Shown: piece by piece, positions 1 to 7,633 of the stretch
Layout: each line of letters opens with the position of its first letter
Numbering within the stretch: position 1 is the first letter of the stretch
Source: Candidatus Omnitrophota bacterium
Lineage (GTDB): Bacteria > Omnitrophota > Gorgyraeia > Pluralincolimonadales > Pluralincolimonadaceae
Assembly (NCBI GenBank): GCA_028716565.1
Contig: JAQUPL010000005.1
Coordinates: forward strand, 70,379 to 103,404
Length of the DNA: 33,026 nucleotides
Reading direction: 5' to 3'
Position numbers and translations under genes: made by a program
Notes under the pieces: generated by a model
What the model was told of the DNA's origin: nothing
Seen by the model: only the letters and a program-made list of their open reading frames with translations
Database searches by the model: none

Positions 1-1439
1 ACAGGCCCGATTGGTGCCTCTCGCGCCAGAGGTACTGGGGCGTGCCGATACCGGCATTCTACTGCGAGTCGTGCAAGAAACCGGTGCTTGATCCCGGCCT
101 GATAAACCATATCGCGGACCTGATGGAAAAAGAAGGTTCGAACGTATGGTTCAGCAGGCCCGCGGAAGAGCTGTTGCCCGCGGGGTTCGCCTGCCCGGGG
201 TGCAAAGGAAAAAAATTCAGGAAAGAAGAGGATATACTCGACGTCTGGTTCGATTCCGGCGTCAGCCACCAATCCGTATTGAGGAAAAGGAAAGAGCTCG
301 CCTTCCCGGCAGACCTTTACCTGGAGGGCAGCGACCAGCACCGCGGGTGGTTCCAGGCCGCGGTACTTACCTCTATGCCGATAGAGCATAAGGCGCCGTT
401 CAAGAGCGTCCTGACGCACGGTTTCGTCGTTGACGGCGAGGGAAGGAAGATGTCAAAATCCCTGGGTAACGTCATTTCGCCGCAGGACGTGATAAAGACG
501 CACGGCGCCGACGTCCTGAGGATGTGGGTCGCGTCGTGCGATTACTACGAGGATATAAGGATATCAAAAGAGATAATCGAGCGCACTTCCGAGGCGTACC
601 GCAAGATCAGGAACACGGCTCGCTTTATACTGGGGAATCTTTTCGATTTCGACCCGGGCAAAGACAGGCTCGCGCATAAAGACCTCCTTGAGATAGATAA
701 ATGGGCGGTCTCGAAGGCCTTCTCGCTGGTCCATGAGATAGAAGGTTATTATGACGCCTTCGAGTTCCACAAGGTCTTCCGCGCCCTGTACAGCTTTTGC
801 ACCGTTGAGCTTTCCAGTTTTTATCTTGACGTTTCAAAGGACAGGTTGTATACTTATGCGCCGAACTCGAGAGAGCGGAGATCGTGCCAGACCGTGATCT
901 ATGAGATAGTGATGGCCCTGGCGAAAACGCTCGCGCCGATGGCGCCGTTTACAGCCGATGAGATATGGCAGAAGGCCAGGCGGGATGACCCGGAATCAAG
1001 CGTCCACGCTTCGCTTTGGCCCGAGGCCCGCGAGGGGTATATCGACAAGTCCCTCGAGGAGAGATGGGAGAAGATATTCGTCCTTCGTCCTTATATAATG
1101 AAGGCGATAGAGGAGAAGAGGGCCAAGGGCGTAATAGGCGATTCGATGGAAGCTTCGGTCACGCTGTATATAAAGGATACCGGTAAATACAGGTTCCTGC
1201 ATGATTTCGCAAGAGAGCTCGCGGGAGTATTCCTGGTCTCGGATTTCAGGCTCGAGGAAGCAGGCAGTATGCCGGCAGGAAAAGAGGGATTGCTCGAGGC
1301 CGAAGGGCTGGGCATTTACGTGGATAAGGCCGCCGGAGGCAAATGCGGCCGCTGCTGGACGTATAAAAAAGAGGTCGGAACCGACCCGGAACATCCGGAG
1401 CTTTGCGGGCGCTGCTCAAAAGTATTAAAAGGAGAATAA
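1..1439 (+). CDS. ileS: isoleucyl-tRNA synthetase, C-terminal part (5' end outside window)
   Basis: Class I aminoacyl-tRNA synthetase that charges tRNA-Ile in the cytoplasm. The reading frame is open from base 3 and begins RPDWCLSRQRYWGVPIP, the block that follows the CP1 editing domain in IleRS. About 479 residues, roughly the C-terminal half of the usual ~930, are visible. The HIGH motif lies upstream of the window. KMSKS is encoded at 447-461. Two zinc-type cysteine clusters are present: CESC/CPGC near the start of the fragment and CGRC/CGRC at the very C-terminus, as in bacterial IleRS with the C-terminal zinc finger. In between lies the anticodon-binding domain (DKWAVSKAF onward). The stop codon TAA is at 1437-1439, one base before the next gene. 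The internal GTG at 42 is not a real start because the conserved sequence continues upstream of it. Confidence 0.97.
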   Translation, partial: RPDWCLSRQRYWGVPIPAFYCESCKKPVLDPGLINHIADLMEKEGSNVWFSRPAEELLPAGFACPGCKGKKFRKEEDILDVWFDSGVSHQSVLRKRKELAFPADLYLEGSDQHRGWFQAAVLTSMPIEHKAPFKSVLTHGFVVDGEGRKMSKSLGNVISPQDVIKTHGADVLRMWVASCDYYEDIRISKEIIERTSEAYRKIRNTARFILGNLFDFDPGKDRLAHKDLLEIDKWAVSKAFSLVHEIEGYYDAFEFHKVFRALYSFCTVELSSFYLDVSKDRLYTYAPNSRERRSCQTVIYEIVMALAKTLAPMAPFTADEIWQKARRDDPESSVHASLWPEAREGYIDKSLEERWEKIFVLRPYIMKAIEEKRAKGVIGDSMEASVTLYIKDTGKYRFLHDFARELAGVFLVSDFRLEEAGSMPAGKEGLLEAEGLGIYVDKAAGGKCGRCWTYKKEVGTDPEHPELCGRCSKVLKGE

Positions 1440-1440
1440 C

Positions 1441-1836
1441 ATGATGAAGCTTGACAAGGAAGAACTCGAAAAATATAAGAAGATGCTCCTGAAGAAGAAA
1501 GAGGAGATGTTGAAAGAGGTCCGCGGCGTCCAGAAGGATTCCTTGAATACGTCGCAGAGGGACGCCTCGGGAGACCTGTCGGCATACACTTTCCACATGG
1601 CCGATGTCGCTACCGACAGTTTCGACAGGGAGTTTTCCCTCGGCATCGCGACAAACGTCCAGCAAAAGATACTCTACGCTATAGAAGAGGCGCTCAAGCG
1701 CATCGAGGATAAGACCTTCGGTATATGCACAGAATGCGAGAAGCAGATACCCAAGCAGCGCCTTACTGCCATGCCATGGGCTGCCCTATGCCTCGAGTGC
1801 CAGGCTAAAGAGGATCCGCAGAAGAAGATAATCTAA
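1441..1836 (+). CDS. TraR/DksA-family C4 zinc-finger protein
   Basis: 131-residue protein with an N-terminal Lys/Glu-rich helix (residues 3-30) expected to form a coiled coil. A DLSAYTFHMADVATDSFDRE segment and a C-terminal four-cysteine zinc finger follow (C96, C99, C117, C120; CTEC...CLEC). This is the arrangement of the TraR/DksA/YocK-like family, whose better-known members bind in the RNA polymerase secondary channel. The ATG at 1441 is preceded by GGAG at 1431-1434 inside the end of ileS. A second ATG at 1444 is possible. It is tightly coupled to ileS (1-base gap) and lspA (1-base overlap), an arrangement seen in several phyla. Whether it modulates transcription in the ppGpp manner cannot be told from sequence, so I give no gene symbol. 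Confidence 0.9.
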   Translation: MMKLDKEELEKYKKMLLKKKEEMLKEVRGVQKDSLNTSQRDASGDLSAYTFHMADVATDSFDREFSLGIATNVQQKILYAIEEALKRIEDKTFGICTECEKQIPKQRLTAMPWAALCLECQAKEDPQKKII

Positions 1837-2303
1837 TGCACTCCTTTCTGAGGAAAGGACTGGCGCCTTTTATTATCGCCGCCTCGGTCGTCATTATAGA
1901 CCAGGTTACCAAGGCGATAGCGGTAGCGAAATTGACCTCCGTTGGTTCACTCCCCGCGATCGGCACGATCGTAAGTTTCACCCTTGTCAAGAATACCGGC
2001 GCCGCTTTCGGGCTCTTCAGGTACCAGACCGTCGTTTTAGTCGTCATTTCCGTCATAGCGATAGCGTTTACCATTTTCTATCTGGCAAAGAAGAAACCCG
2101 CCCTATACCTGCCGTTCTCGCTCATACTCGGAGGCGCTGCGGGAAACCTCATCGACAGGTTGCATCCCGGCGGTTACGTGATAGATTTCATAGACCTGCA
2201 CTTCTGGCCGGTCTTCAACGTCGCGGACTCCTGTATAACGATAGGGGCTGTATTGCTCTTCGTGATAATTTTGAGAGGCAAGGATGCATCCCGTACTGTT
2301 TAA
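1836..2303 (+). CDS. lspA: signal peptidase II (lipoprotein signal peptidase)
   Basis: Inner-membrane aspartyl protease that removes the signal peptide from diacylglyceryl-modified prolipoproteins. The 155-residue length and four hydrophobic segments (about 10-30, 62-82, 90-108, 128-148) fit the family. The two catalytic aspartates are visible: D107 in NLIDR and D131 in FNVADS, along with the conserved VKNTGAAFG block (51-59). The ATG overlaps the stop of the preceding gene by one base (TAATG), implying translational coupling. The 3' end overlaps lgt by 20 bases. Placing lspA and lgt together puts two consecutive steps of lipoprotein maturation in one transcript. Confidence 0.97.
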   Translation: MHSFLRKGLAPFIIAASVVIIDQVTKAIAVAKLTSVGSLPAIGTIVSFTLVKNTGAAFGLFRYQTVVLVVISVIAIAFTIFYLAKKKPALYLPFSLILGGAAGNLIDRLHPGGYVIDFIDLHFWPVFNVADSCITIGAVLLFVIILRGKDASRTV

Positions 2304-3006
2304 GATAGGTTCCTATCCCGTATATTCCTACGGCGCGATGCTCGCGCTGGCTTTCCTCGTCTGCTCATTTCTCGCCAAAAGGCGCGCCGCCTCGCTCGGC
2401 ATGGGCGGCGAAAAGGTCCTCGACCTCATGATCACCCTTATCGTATCCGGCGTCATCGGCGGCAGGCTTATGTTCGTCCTTTTGGACCTCGATTATTTCA
2501 GGTCAAGGCCCCTGGATATATTCAAAATCTGGGAAGGCGGTCTCGCCTGGTACGGCGGCTTCATCCTGGCGGTCATAAGCGGTGCGGTCTTCCTGCGAAT
2601 GCATAAGATGCATTTACTGAAGACGGCAGACCTTGTAATCCCGTATATCGCCCTGGGCCAGGCGATCGGCCGCATAGGATGTTTCCTGAACGGCTGCTGC
2701 TACGGCAAGGCTACGGCGCTGCCTATCGGCGTGGTCTTCAACCCGGAACAGGGCGCGGTCCTTCCGACTCAGCTCTTCGAGTCAGTTGCTATGTTCATCG
2801 TCTATCTTATCTTAAGGAGGCGCGTCCCGTCGAACGGGAGGACGCTTTTTTTGTATCTTATGCTCTATTCGGCTTTCAGGTTCTCGGTCGAGTTCCTTCG
2901 CGGAGATAATATGCTTACCGTAATGGGATTGACCTTTTCTCAGGCCGTATCGATAGCCATTTTCGCGGCGGCGGTGATATTATGGAAAATTATACCTTCG
3001 AAGTAG
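2284..3006 (+). CDS. lgt: phosphatidylglycerol--prolipoprotein diacylglyceryl transferase
   Basis: Integral inner-membrane enzyme that transfers diacylglyceryl from phosphatidylglycerol to the lipobox cysteine of prolipoproteins, the step before LspA. The product is 240 residues with about seven hydrophobic segments. Diagnostic pieces are the N-terminal SYPVYSYGAMLALAF, GGRLMFVL (59-66), GGLAWYGGF (85-93), and the signature G129-R-I-G-C-F-L-N-G-C-C-Y-G141, followed by PTQLFES. It starts inside lspA (20-base overlap) and its end overlaps the rluD-type gene by 25 bases, so these three genes are strongly coupled. It is slightly shorter than E. coli Lgt (291), as in many non-proteobacterial homologues. 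Confidence 0.97.
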   Translation: MHPVLFKIGSYPVYSYGAMLALAFLVCSFLAKRRAASLGMGGEKVLDLMITLIVSGVIGGRLMFVLLDLDYFRSRPLDIFKIWEGGLAWYGGFILAVISGAVFLRMHKMHLLKTADLVIPYIALGQAIGRIGCFLNGCCYGKATALPIGVVFNPEQGAVLPTQLFESVAMFIVYLILRRRVPSNGRTLFLYLMLYSAFRFSVEFLRGDNMLTVMGLTFSQAVSIAIFAAAVILWKIIPSK

Positions 3007-3893
3007 GGTCTGAGGCGGCCTCCACGCGCCTCGACCAGTACCTCGTCTCAGTATTGCCTAAGACGGTCTCGCGCTCCCACTTGAAAAAACTTATAGGCGC
3101 CGGGTGCATCCTCGTTAACGGCAAACCGGCCAAACCGCACCATAAGGTCAAGTCCGGAGAGAAGATAGAAGTCTCATTCGAGGAGCCGGCCTCCCCGGAA
3201 CTGAAGGCCGAGGATATAGCCCTCAAGATAATATACGAAGACGACGATATAATAGTGATAAACAAACAGCCGGGCATCGCAGTCCATCCCGCGCCGGGCA
3301 CGCGTTCCGGAACGATAGTCAACGCCCTGCTTAACCACTGCAGGAAACTTTCCGACTTGAACGAGGGGAGGCCGGGAATAGTCCATCGCCTCGACAAGGA
3401 CACATCCGGCGTGATGGTCGCGGCGAAAAATAACGCCAGCCACGCAGAACTCGCGAGGCAGTTCAAGGACCGCGCCGTAAAGAAGAATTACCTGGCCCTG
3501 GCCAAGGGCGTCATCGAGTTGGACAACGGCGTCGTGGACCTGCCGATCGGCAGGCACCCGAGCAACCGGCAGAAGATGGCGGTCAGGTACGATTCGGAAC
3601 GGAAAGCCGTCACGGAATATAAGGTAATAAAGAGGTTCGACGATTTCACCCTCGTCAAGCTGGACCTGAAGACAGGCAGGACGCACCAGATACGCGTACA
3701 TATGGCGTATATCGGCCATCCCGTCCTGGGCGATGAGAAATACGGCTCTAAAGGGAATTTCCCCAGGCAGGCGCTCCATTCATATTATCTCAGGCTGCGC
3801 CACCCCAAGGACGGCAGGGAGATGGAGTTCAAGGCAGACCTTCCGGACGATATGAGGAAAATGATGGGGCCCGATTTTTTTCTTGCGTTTTAA
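2982..3893 (+). CDS. rluD: RluA/RluD-family ribosomal RNA pseudouridine synthase
   Basis: Converts uridines to pseudouridine in structured RNA, in RluD's case the helix 69 loop of 23S rRNA. The 303-residue protein has an N-terminal S4 RNA-binding domain (RLDQYLVSVLP...SRSHLKKLI, about 16-75). A catalytic domain with the family signature HRLDKDTSG follows, at residues 135-143, with catalytic D138. The downstream TGRTHQIRVH block is also present. Start ATG 2982 lies within the end of lgt and gives a natural RluD-type N-terminus (ENYTFEV...STRLDQYL). The family assignment is very secure, but the exact rRNA target (RluD versus RluA/C/YlyB-like) is inferred only from the S4 domain and length. Confidence 0.93.
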   Translation: MENYTFEVGSEAASTRLDQYLVSVLPKTVSRSHLKKLIGAGCILVNGKPAKPHHKVKSGEKIEVSFEEPASPELKAEDIALKIIYEDDDIIVINKQPGIAVHPAPGTRSGTIVNALLNHCRKLSDLNEGRPGIVHRLDKDTSGVMVAAKNNASHAELARQFKDRAVKKNYLALAKGVIELDNGVVDLPIGRHPSNRQKMAVRYDSERKAVTEYKVIKRFDDFTLVKLDLKTGRTHQIRVHMAYIGHPVLGDEKYGSKGNFPRQALHSYYLRLRHPKDGREMEFKADLPDDMRKMMGPDFFLAF

Positions 3894-3911
3894 AACCTTA
3901 TTATATATAAT
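3883..3911 (+). promoter_or_regulatory. probable sigma70-type promoter of the coiled-coil gene
   Basis: A perfect TATAAT at 3906-3911 is preceded 17 bases upstream by TTGCGT (3883-3888), a half-match to TTGACA. The -10 lies in a 16-base perfect A/T palindrome at 3898-3913, so the match could partly reflect AT-richness. The predicted start near 3918 leaves a short leader before the strong GGAGG ribosome site at about 3936. The -35 overlaps the last codons of the rluD-type gene. Confidence 0.5.
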
Positions 3912-3944
3912 AAATTGCAGTAGAACCCCAAAAAGGAGGAACAA

Positions 3945-4715
3945 ATGAAATCGTTCCGGCTTATCGTCATACTATTAGCTATCCTATGCGTAGTCTTTTT
4001 GGTATTTTCTTTAGTTACCTTCAGCGGACTCCAGACCGAGAAGAAGAACCGCGTCGCAACAGAGAATTCCTATAAGGATCTGCTGGCAAACAAGGAGGAC
4101 CTTCAGAAGCAGCTCGACGACCAGAAGAAACTTAAGACCGATCTCGAGTCGCAACTTGCCGACCTGAAAGGCAAGGTCACCTCATTGCAGGATAAGGCCG
4201 AGAAGCTGGCCGCCCAGATCGCGGAAGAAAAGAAAGACAAGGAGGAAGCCCTCGCCAAGTTGAGCGATAAAGATAAAGAGATAGAGGAGGTAAAGACGAA
4301 CTGGGAGAGCGAGAAGTCTTCCCGCGCCGCAGTCCAGGAACAGTTCGATAAACTCCAGAAGGAATACGTCGCGGTCCAGAAGAAACTGGGTGATCTGCAG
4401 GCCACCAACCAGGGCCTCTTAAAACAGGTAGAGGACCTCCAGGCGAAAAAGGAAGTGGATCTTGAAAGGATAGTGGTCAAGCCCGGCGTTGACGCCGAAG
4501 GCAAAGTCCTCGTCGTAAATAAGGAATTCAATTTTATAGTCGTCGCCGCGGGCAACAATAAAGGCATCACCCCGGGCGTGACATTTGGTGTCTACAGGAA
4601 CAATAAGCTTGTCGCCAAGGCCACAGTCGAGAAGGTCTACGAGACGATGTCGGCCGCCAACATACTGCCTGACAGCGGTGAGATAAAAGAGGGCGACATA
4701 GCGAAAGCTATGTAA
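3945..4715 (+). CDS. membrane-anchored periplasmic coiled-coil protein of unknown function
   Basis: I do not recognise a named family. The 256-residue product has one N-terminal transmembrane helix (about 5-28, no cleavage site evident). A long Lys/Glu/Gln-rich heptad region (about 30-170; QKQLDDQKKLKTDLESQLAD is typical) and a compact C-terminal domain (about 174-256) follow. That domain has alternating beta-type hydrophobic stretches: KVLVVNKEFNFIVVAAG and GITPGVTFGVYRNNK. The overall plan of TM, coiled coil and small beta domain recalls MreC, but no homology is claimed. An excellent ribosome site (AAAAAGGAGG) and its own predicted promoter suggest solid expression. It sits between rluD and aroA with only one base before aroA. 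A structural envelope role is plausible but unproven. Confidence 0.85.
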   Translation: MKSFRLIVILLAILCVVFLVFSLVTFSGLQTEKKNRVATENSYKDLLANKEDLQKQLDDQKKLKTDLESQLADLKGKVTSLQDKAEKLAAQIAEEKKDKEEALAKLSDKDKEIEEVKTNWESEKSSRAAVQEQFDKLQKEYVAVQKKLGDLQATNQGLLKQVEDLQAKKEVDLERIVVKPGVDAEGKVLVVNKEFNFIVVAAGNNKGITPGVTFGVYRNNKLVAKATVEKVYETMSAANILPDSGEIKEGDIAKAM

Positions 4716-4716
4716 C

Positions 4717-6009
4717 TTGAGCTCTGCCACTATAAGACCCGCCAAAAGATTACGCGGTTCCCTGACTTTACCAGGCGATAAATCCATCTCCCACAGGGCC
4801 GTAATGCTCGCCTCGCTCGCGAACGGCACGAGCGTCATAAAAAATATCCTCCATTCGGACGATACCCTTACCACGATAGAGGCGTTCCGCGCCCTCGGCA
4901 TCGACATCAACATCAAAGAAGATCATGACGAAATAACCATAATTGGGCGCGGCCTTAACGGCCTAAAAGAACCGGCAGGCCCGCTTTTTATGCGCAATTC
5001 CGGAACATCGATGCGGCTCCTCCTTGGTATACTGGCCGGCCAGCCTTTTGCGGCGACATTGACAGCGGATAAAGGATTGGCCGCTAGGCCGATGCGCCGG
5101 GTCACCGAACCGCTTTCGGTGATGGGCGCGAAATTCGAAGGCAGGAACAAGGCCGATTACGCGCCGATAACCGTCCGCGGCGGCAAGTTAAATCCCATAG
5201 ATTATGTCTCTCCGGTCGCGAGCGCGCAGGTAAAATCCGCTATCCTCCTTGCCGGGCTTTACGCCGGAGGGAAGACATCGGTCACCGAGCCTTCGAGATC
5301 GCGCGACCATACGGAGCGCATGCTTAAGGCGTTCGGCGCGCGCGTCTCTGTCGAGGGCCTTAAAGTCTCGGTCGAGGGCAAGGCGGACCTGCGGGCGCGG
5401 GAAATAGACGTCCCCGGAGACATATCCGGCGCCGCGTTCTTCCTGGTCGCCGCGACGATAGTAAAGGACTCGGCCGTGACCCTTAAGTCAGTAGGCGTCA
5501 ATCCCACCAGGACCGGAATAATAGATATCCTCAATAAGATGGGCGGGAAGATAGCGATAGAAAACGCGAGAGAGACAGCGTCCGAACCGGTCGGCGATAT
5601 ATTCATAGAGAGCGCTGATCTGCGCGGCGCGACGATAGAGGGGGACCTCGTCCCGCGCTCGATAGATGAATTGCCTGTCGTCATGGTCGCGGCCGCTTAT
5701 GCCAAGGGCACGACAATAATAAAAGGCGCGCAGGAGCTCAAGGTCAAGGAGACCGACAGGATAAGTTCCATGGCCGCGAACTTGAAAAACATGGGAGCGA
5801 AGTTCAGCCTGAAGGGCGACGATATCGTCATCGAGGGGACAGGCGCGCTCAAAGGCATCACCGCGATGAGTTTCGGCGACCACAGGACCGCGATGTCGAT
5901 GGCAGTCGCCGGCCTCGCGGCAAAGGGCGATACCACCATCGACGACACCGCCTGCATCGCCAAGTCATATCCCAACTTCTTAAAGGACCTCGATTCACTT
6001 TTAATATAA
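4717..6009 (+). CDS. aroA: 3-phosphoshikimate 1-carboxyvinyltransferase (EPSP synthase)
   Basis: Catalyses the condensation of shikimate-3-phosphate with phosphoenolpyruvate in the shikimate pathway. The 430-residue length is normal. Visible hallmarks are LPGDKSISHRA (residues 18-28; K22/S23 bind substrate), RNSGTSMRLLLG (signature 1, with Ser where NAGT is usual), D317 in SIDELP, and E345 in KVKETDRISS (signature 2). D317 and E345 correspond to E. coli D313 and E341. The start must be TTG at 4717: the conserved N-terminus starts immediately and no ATG/GTG is available between the upstream stop (4713-4715) and LPGDKS. The ribosome site is poor, so translation probably depends on coupling to the upstream gene. 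No other aro genes are nearby. Confidence 0.96.
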   Translation: MSSATIRPAKRLRGSLTLPGDKSISHRAVMLASLANGTSVIKNILHSDDTLTTIEAFRALGIDINIKEDHDEITIIGRGLNGLKEPAGPLFMRNSGTSMRLLLGILAGQPFAATLTADKGLAARPMRRVTEPLSVMGAKFEGRNKADYAPITVRGGKLNPIDYVSPVASAQVKSAILLAGLYAGGKTSVTEPSRSRDHTERMLKAFGARVSVEGLKVSVEGKADLRAREIDVPGDISGAAFFLVAATIVKDSAVTLKSVGVNPTRTGIIDILNKMGGKIAIENARETASEPVGDIFIESADLRGATIEGDLVPRSIDELPVVMVAAAYAKGTTIIKGAQELKVKETDRISSMAANLKNMGAKFSLKGDDIVIEGTGALKGITAMSFGDHRTAMSMAVAGLAAKGDTTIDDTACIAKSYPNFLKDLDSLLI

Positions 6010-6440
6010 TTCCCCGGCCGCAAATTCACAAGGGTCTAGAACGCGGGTCTTTTCCCCTCATCGCGCGCTTGCGGGCCCCTGCGAGGCCCGCTGCGCTTGA
6101 AATCCTCTCGCTCTCGCAGGGTATTATATACGGGCGATCCGTGCCCGCTCGAGTCTTTCCAATGCGATGAGGGGCAAAAGCCCTCGTTCTCTAATCAGTG
6201 AATTTGCTGCCGCGGCTTGTATTTAGAACTCAATATATGGCCCGTAGACCTTTGTGTCTTTTAAGCCTTGAAATTTAACGTATCGCGAAGAGCCGGTTTA
6301 TGACGCAGTAGATACCCGATCAAGGCGAGTAATAAAGAAAGGCCGAGCGAGACTTAAATTTCAAGGCGAACGTCCCTGCAAGAACACAAGGTCGAAGGGC
6401 CTGCATATATATGCAGGAAGGCGCGACACAAGCCGCGGGA
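6010..6440 (+). ncRNA. large unidentified structured element (candidate ncRNA, strand inferred)
   Basis: This gene-free stretch contains long, interrupted inverted repeats. Domain A: 6021-6029 pairs perfectly with 6198-6206, and 6039-6064 pairs with 6164-6189 (22 of 26 positions). Inside are a hairpin (6071-6077/6085-6091 extended by 6065-6068/6093-6096) and a small one (6131-6135/6143-6147). The 7-base loop 6078-6084 is fully complementary to 6114-6120, a possible pseudoknot. Domain B: an 11-bp helix 6210-6220/6428-6438 encloses 6239-6243/6397-6401, 6247-6252/6388-6393, and a perfect 14-bp helix 6265-6278/6354-6367. A palindrome lies at 6401-6416. A TATAAT at 6005-6010 overlapping the aroA stop would start a transcript near 6016, but no good -35 exists. 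No signature of RNase P RNA, tmRNA, 6S or SRP RNA was found. It could instead be a palindromic insertion element. Confidence 0.55.
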
Positions 6441-6455
6441 GGAGTGCTTTAATTA

Positions 6456-6484
6456 TTGACATTTAAAGGGTGGTTTGGTATCCT
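6456..6484 (+). promoter_or_regulatory. sigma70-type promoter of the mre operon
   Basis: A perfect TTGACA (6456-6461) is followed after 17 bases by TATCCT (6479-6484), giving a predicted start near 6491 and a leader of about 60 bases before mreB. It lies directly downstream of the structured element, so mreB need not depend on read-through from aroA. An alternative -10-like TATGAT sits at 6487-6492 but at an unfavourable spacing of 25. Confidence 0.7.
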
Positions 6485-6551
6485 CTTATGATACTGGGAG
6501 GGTGGGTCAAAATTAACACCATTTTCCCATAAACAAAGAAAGAGGTGTTGG

Positions 6552-7628
6552 GTGAACGTTTTCGATGTCTTAAAAAGGGGATTTAACAACATCTCCGGCA
6601 TGTTCAGTAACGACATGGGCATCGACCTTGGCACCGCGAGCACGCTCGTTTACGTAAAAGGCCAAGGGATAGTGCTTTGCGAACCTTCGGTCGTCGCCAT
6701 ACAGAAGGGGACTAACCACGTCCTGGCGGTCGGCGAAGAGGCGAAGCGGATGTTAGGCCGTACCCCCGGTTCGATAGTGGCTATAAGGCCGATGAAAGAC
6801 GGAGTTATCGCTGATTTCGAAATAACGGAGGCGATGCTCCGTTATTTTATTAATAAGGTCCACAACAGGCGAGTTTTGGTCAGGCCGCGCATGGTCATCG
6901 CCATACCTTCCGGCATTACCGAAGTCGAGAAGCGCGCGGTCAAGGATTCTGCGGAAAGGGCAGGCGCCCGAGAGGTATACCTCGTCGAGGAGCCGATAGC
7001 CGCCGCGATAGGCGTAGGCCTGCCGATACAGGAACCCGCCGGCAACATGATAATCGACATCGGCGGCGGCACGACGGAGATGGCGGTAGTCTCTCTCTCG
7101 GACGTCGTATACTCGAAATCGATCCGCATAGGCGGCGACGAGATGGACGACGCGATAATTCAGCACCTGAAAAAGACTTATAACCTCATGATCGGCGAAC
7201 GCACCGCCGAGGAGATAAAGATAAAGATAGGCTCGGCTTACCCGCTCGAGGAAGAGATGACGATGGAAGTCCGCGGCCGCGATCTGGTGGCAGGTCTTCC
7301 AAAGACAGTCACAATATCTTCTGAGGAGGTAAGAGAGGCTCTTGCTGAGCCAATAGCTGCCATAGTGGAGGCGGTCAGGATTACCCTCGAGCGCACACCG
7401 CCGGAGCTTTCCGCAGACCTGATAGAGCGCGGGATGGTCCTGGCAGGAGGCGGCGGATTGCTGAGGGGGCTGGACAAACTCCTTTCGGAACAGACCGGCC
7501 TTCCCGTGCATATAGCGGAGGATCCGATAACCGCGGTCGCCCTCGGGACAGGGATGGTATTAAGCGAAATAAAGTATCTCAAAAAAGTTACGGTTACTAC
7601 CGCTTCTAAGTCCCCTGAATCACAGTAA
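6552..7628 (+). CDS. mreB: rod shape-determining protein MreB
   Basis: Actin-like ATPase that forms membrane-bound filaments guiding lateral cell-wall synthesis. The 358-residue protein shows phosphate-1 [13 protein letters not shown] (from D25), phosphate-2 [13 protein letters not shown], and adenosine-binding [12 protein letters not shown]. The N-terminal [16 protein letters not shown] resembles the amphipathic membrane-binding helix that precedes SNDLSIDLGT in E. coli MreB. The start is GTG 6552 with GAGGTG four bases upstream, and no ATG is available before the conserved region. It is the first gene of a co-directional mreBCD-mrdA-rodA operon and has its own predicted promoter. Confidence 0.98.
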   Translation: MNVFDVLKRGFNNISGMFSNDMGIDLGTASTLVYVKGQGIVLCEPSVVAIQKGTNHVLAVGEEAKRMLGRTPGSIVAIRPMKDGVIADFEITEAMLRYFINKVHNRRVLVRPRMVIAIPSGITEVEKRAVKDSAERAGAREVYLVEEPIAAAIGVGLPIQEPAGNMIIDIGGGTTEMAVVSLSDVVYSKSIRIGGDEMDDAIIQHLKKTYNLMIGERTAEEIKIKIGSAYPLEEEMTMEVRGRDLVAGLPKTVTISSEEVREALAEPIAAIVEAVRITLERTPPELSADLIERGMVLAGGGGLLRGLDKLLSEQTGLPVHIAEDPITAVALGTGMVLSEIKYLKKVTVTTASKSPESQ

Positions 7629-7633
7629 ACGAT

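Noticed and set aside
6010-6440. RNase P RNA, tmRNA, 6S RNA or SRP RNA as identity of the structured element
   Set aside because: No GAGGAAAGUCC-type or ACAGANA core of RNase P, no tRNA-like T-loop (GGUUCGA) or CCA end of tmRNA, no AGCAGGAAG/GNRA SRP apex. It is too branched and long for 6S. Both strands were read.
6000-6453. TTTAAT at both ends of the structured element as a target-site duplication
   Set aside because: Only six A/T-rich bases, readily expected by chance, and no matching terminal inverted repeats at those exact positions.
6456-6491. 11-codon TTG-initiated peptide ORF after GGAGGAG upstream of mreB
   Set aside because: Coincides with the -35 and -10 boxes of the mreB promoter, and nothing else supports a leader peptide.
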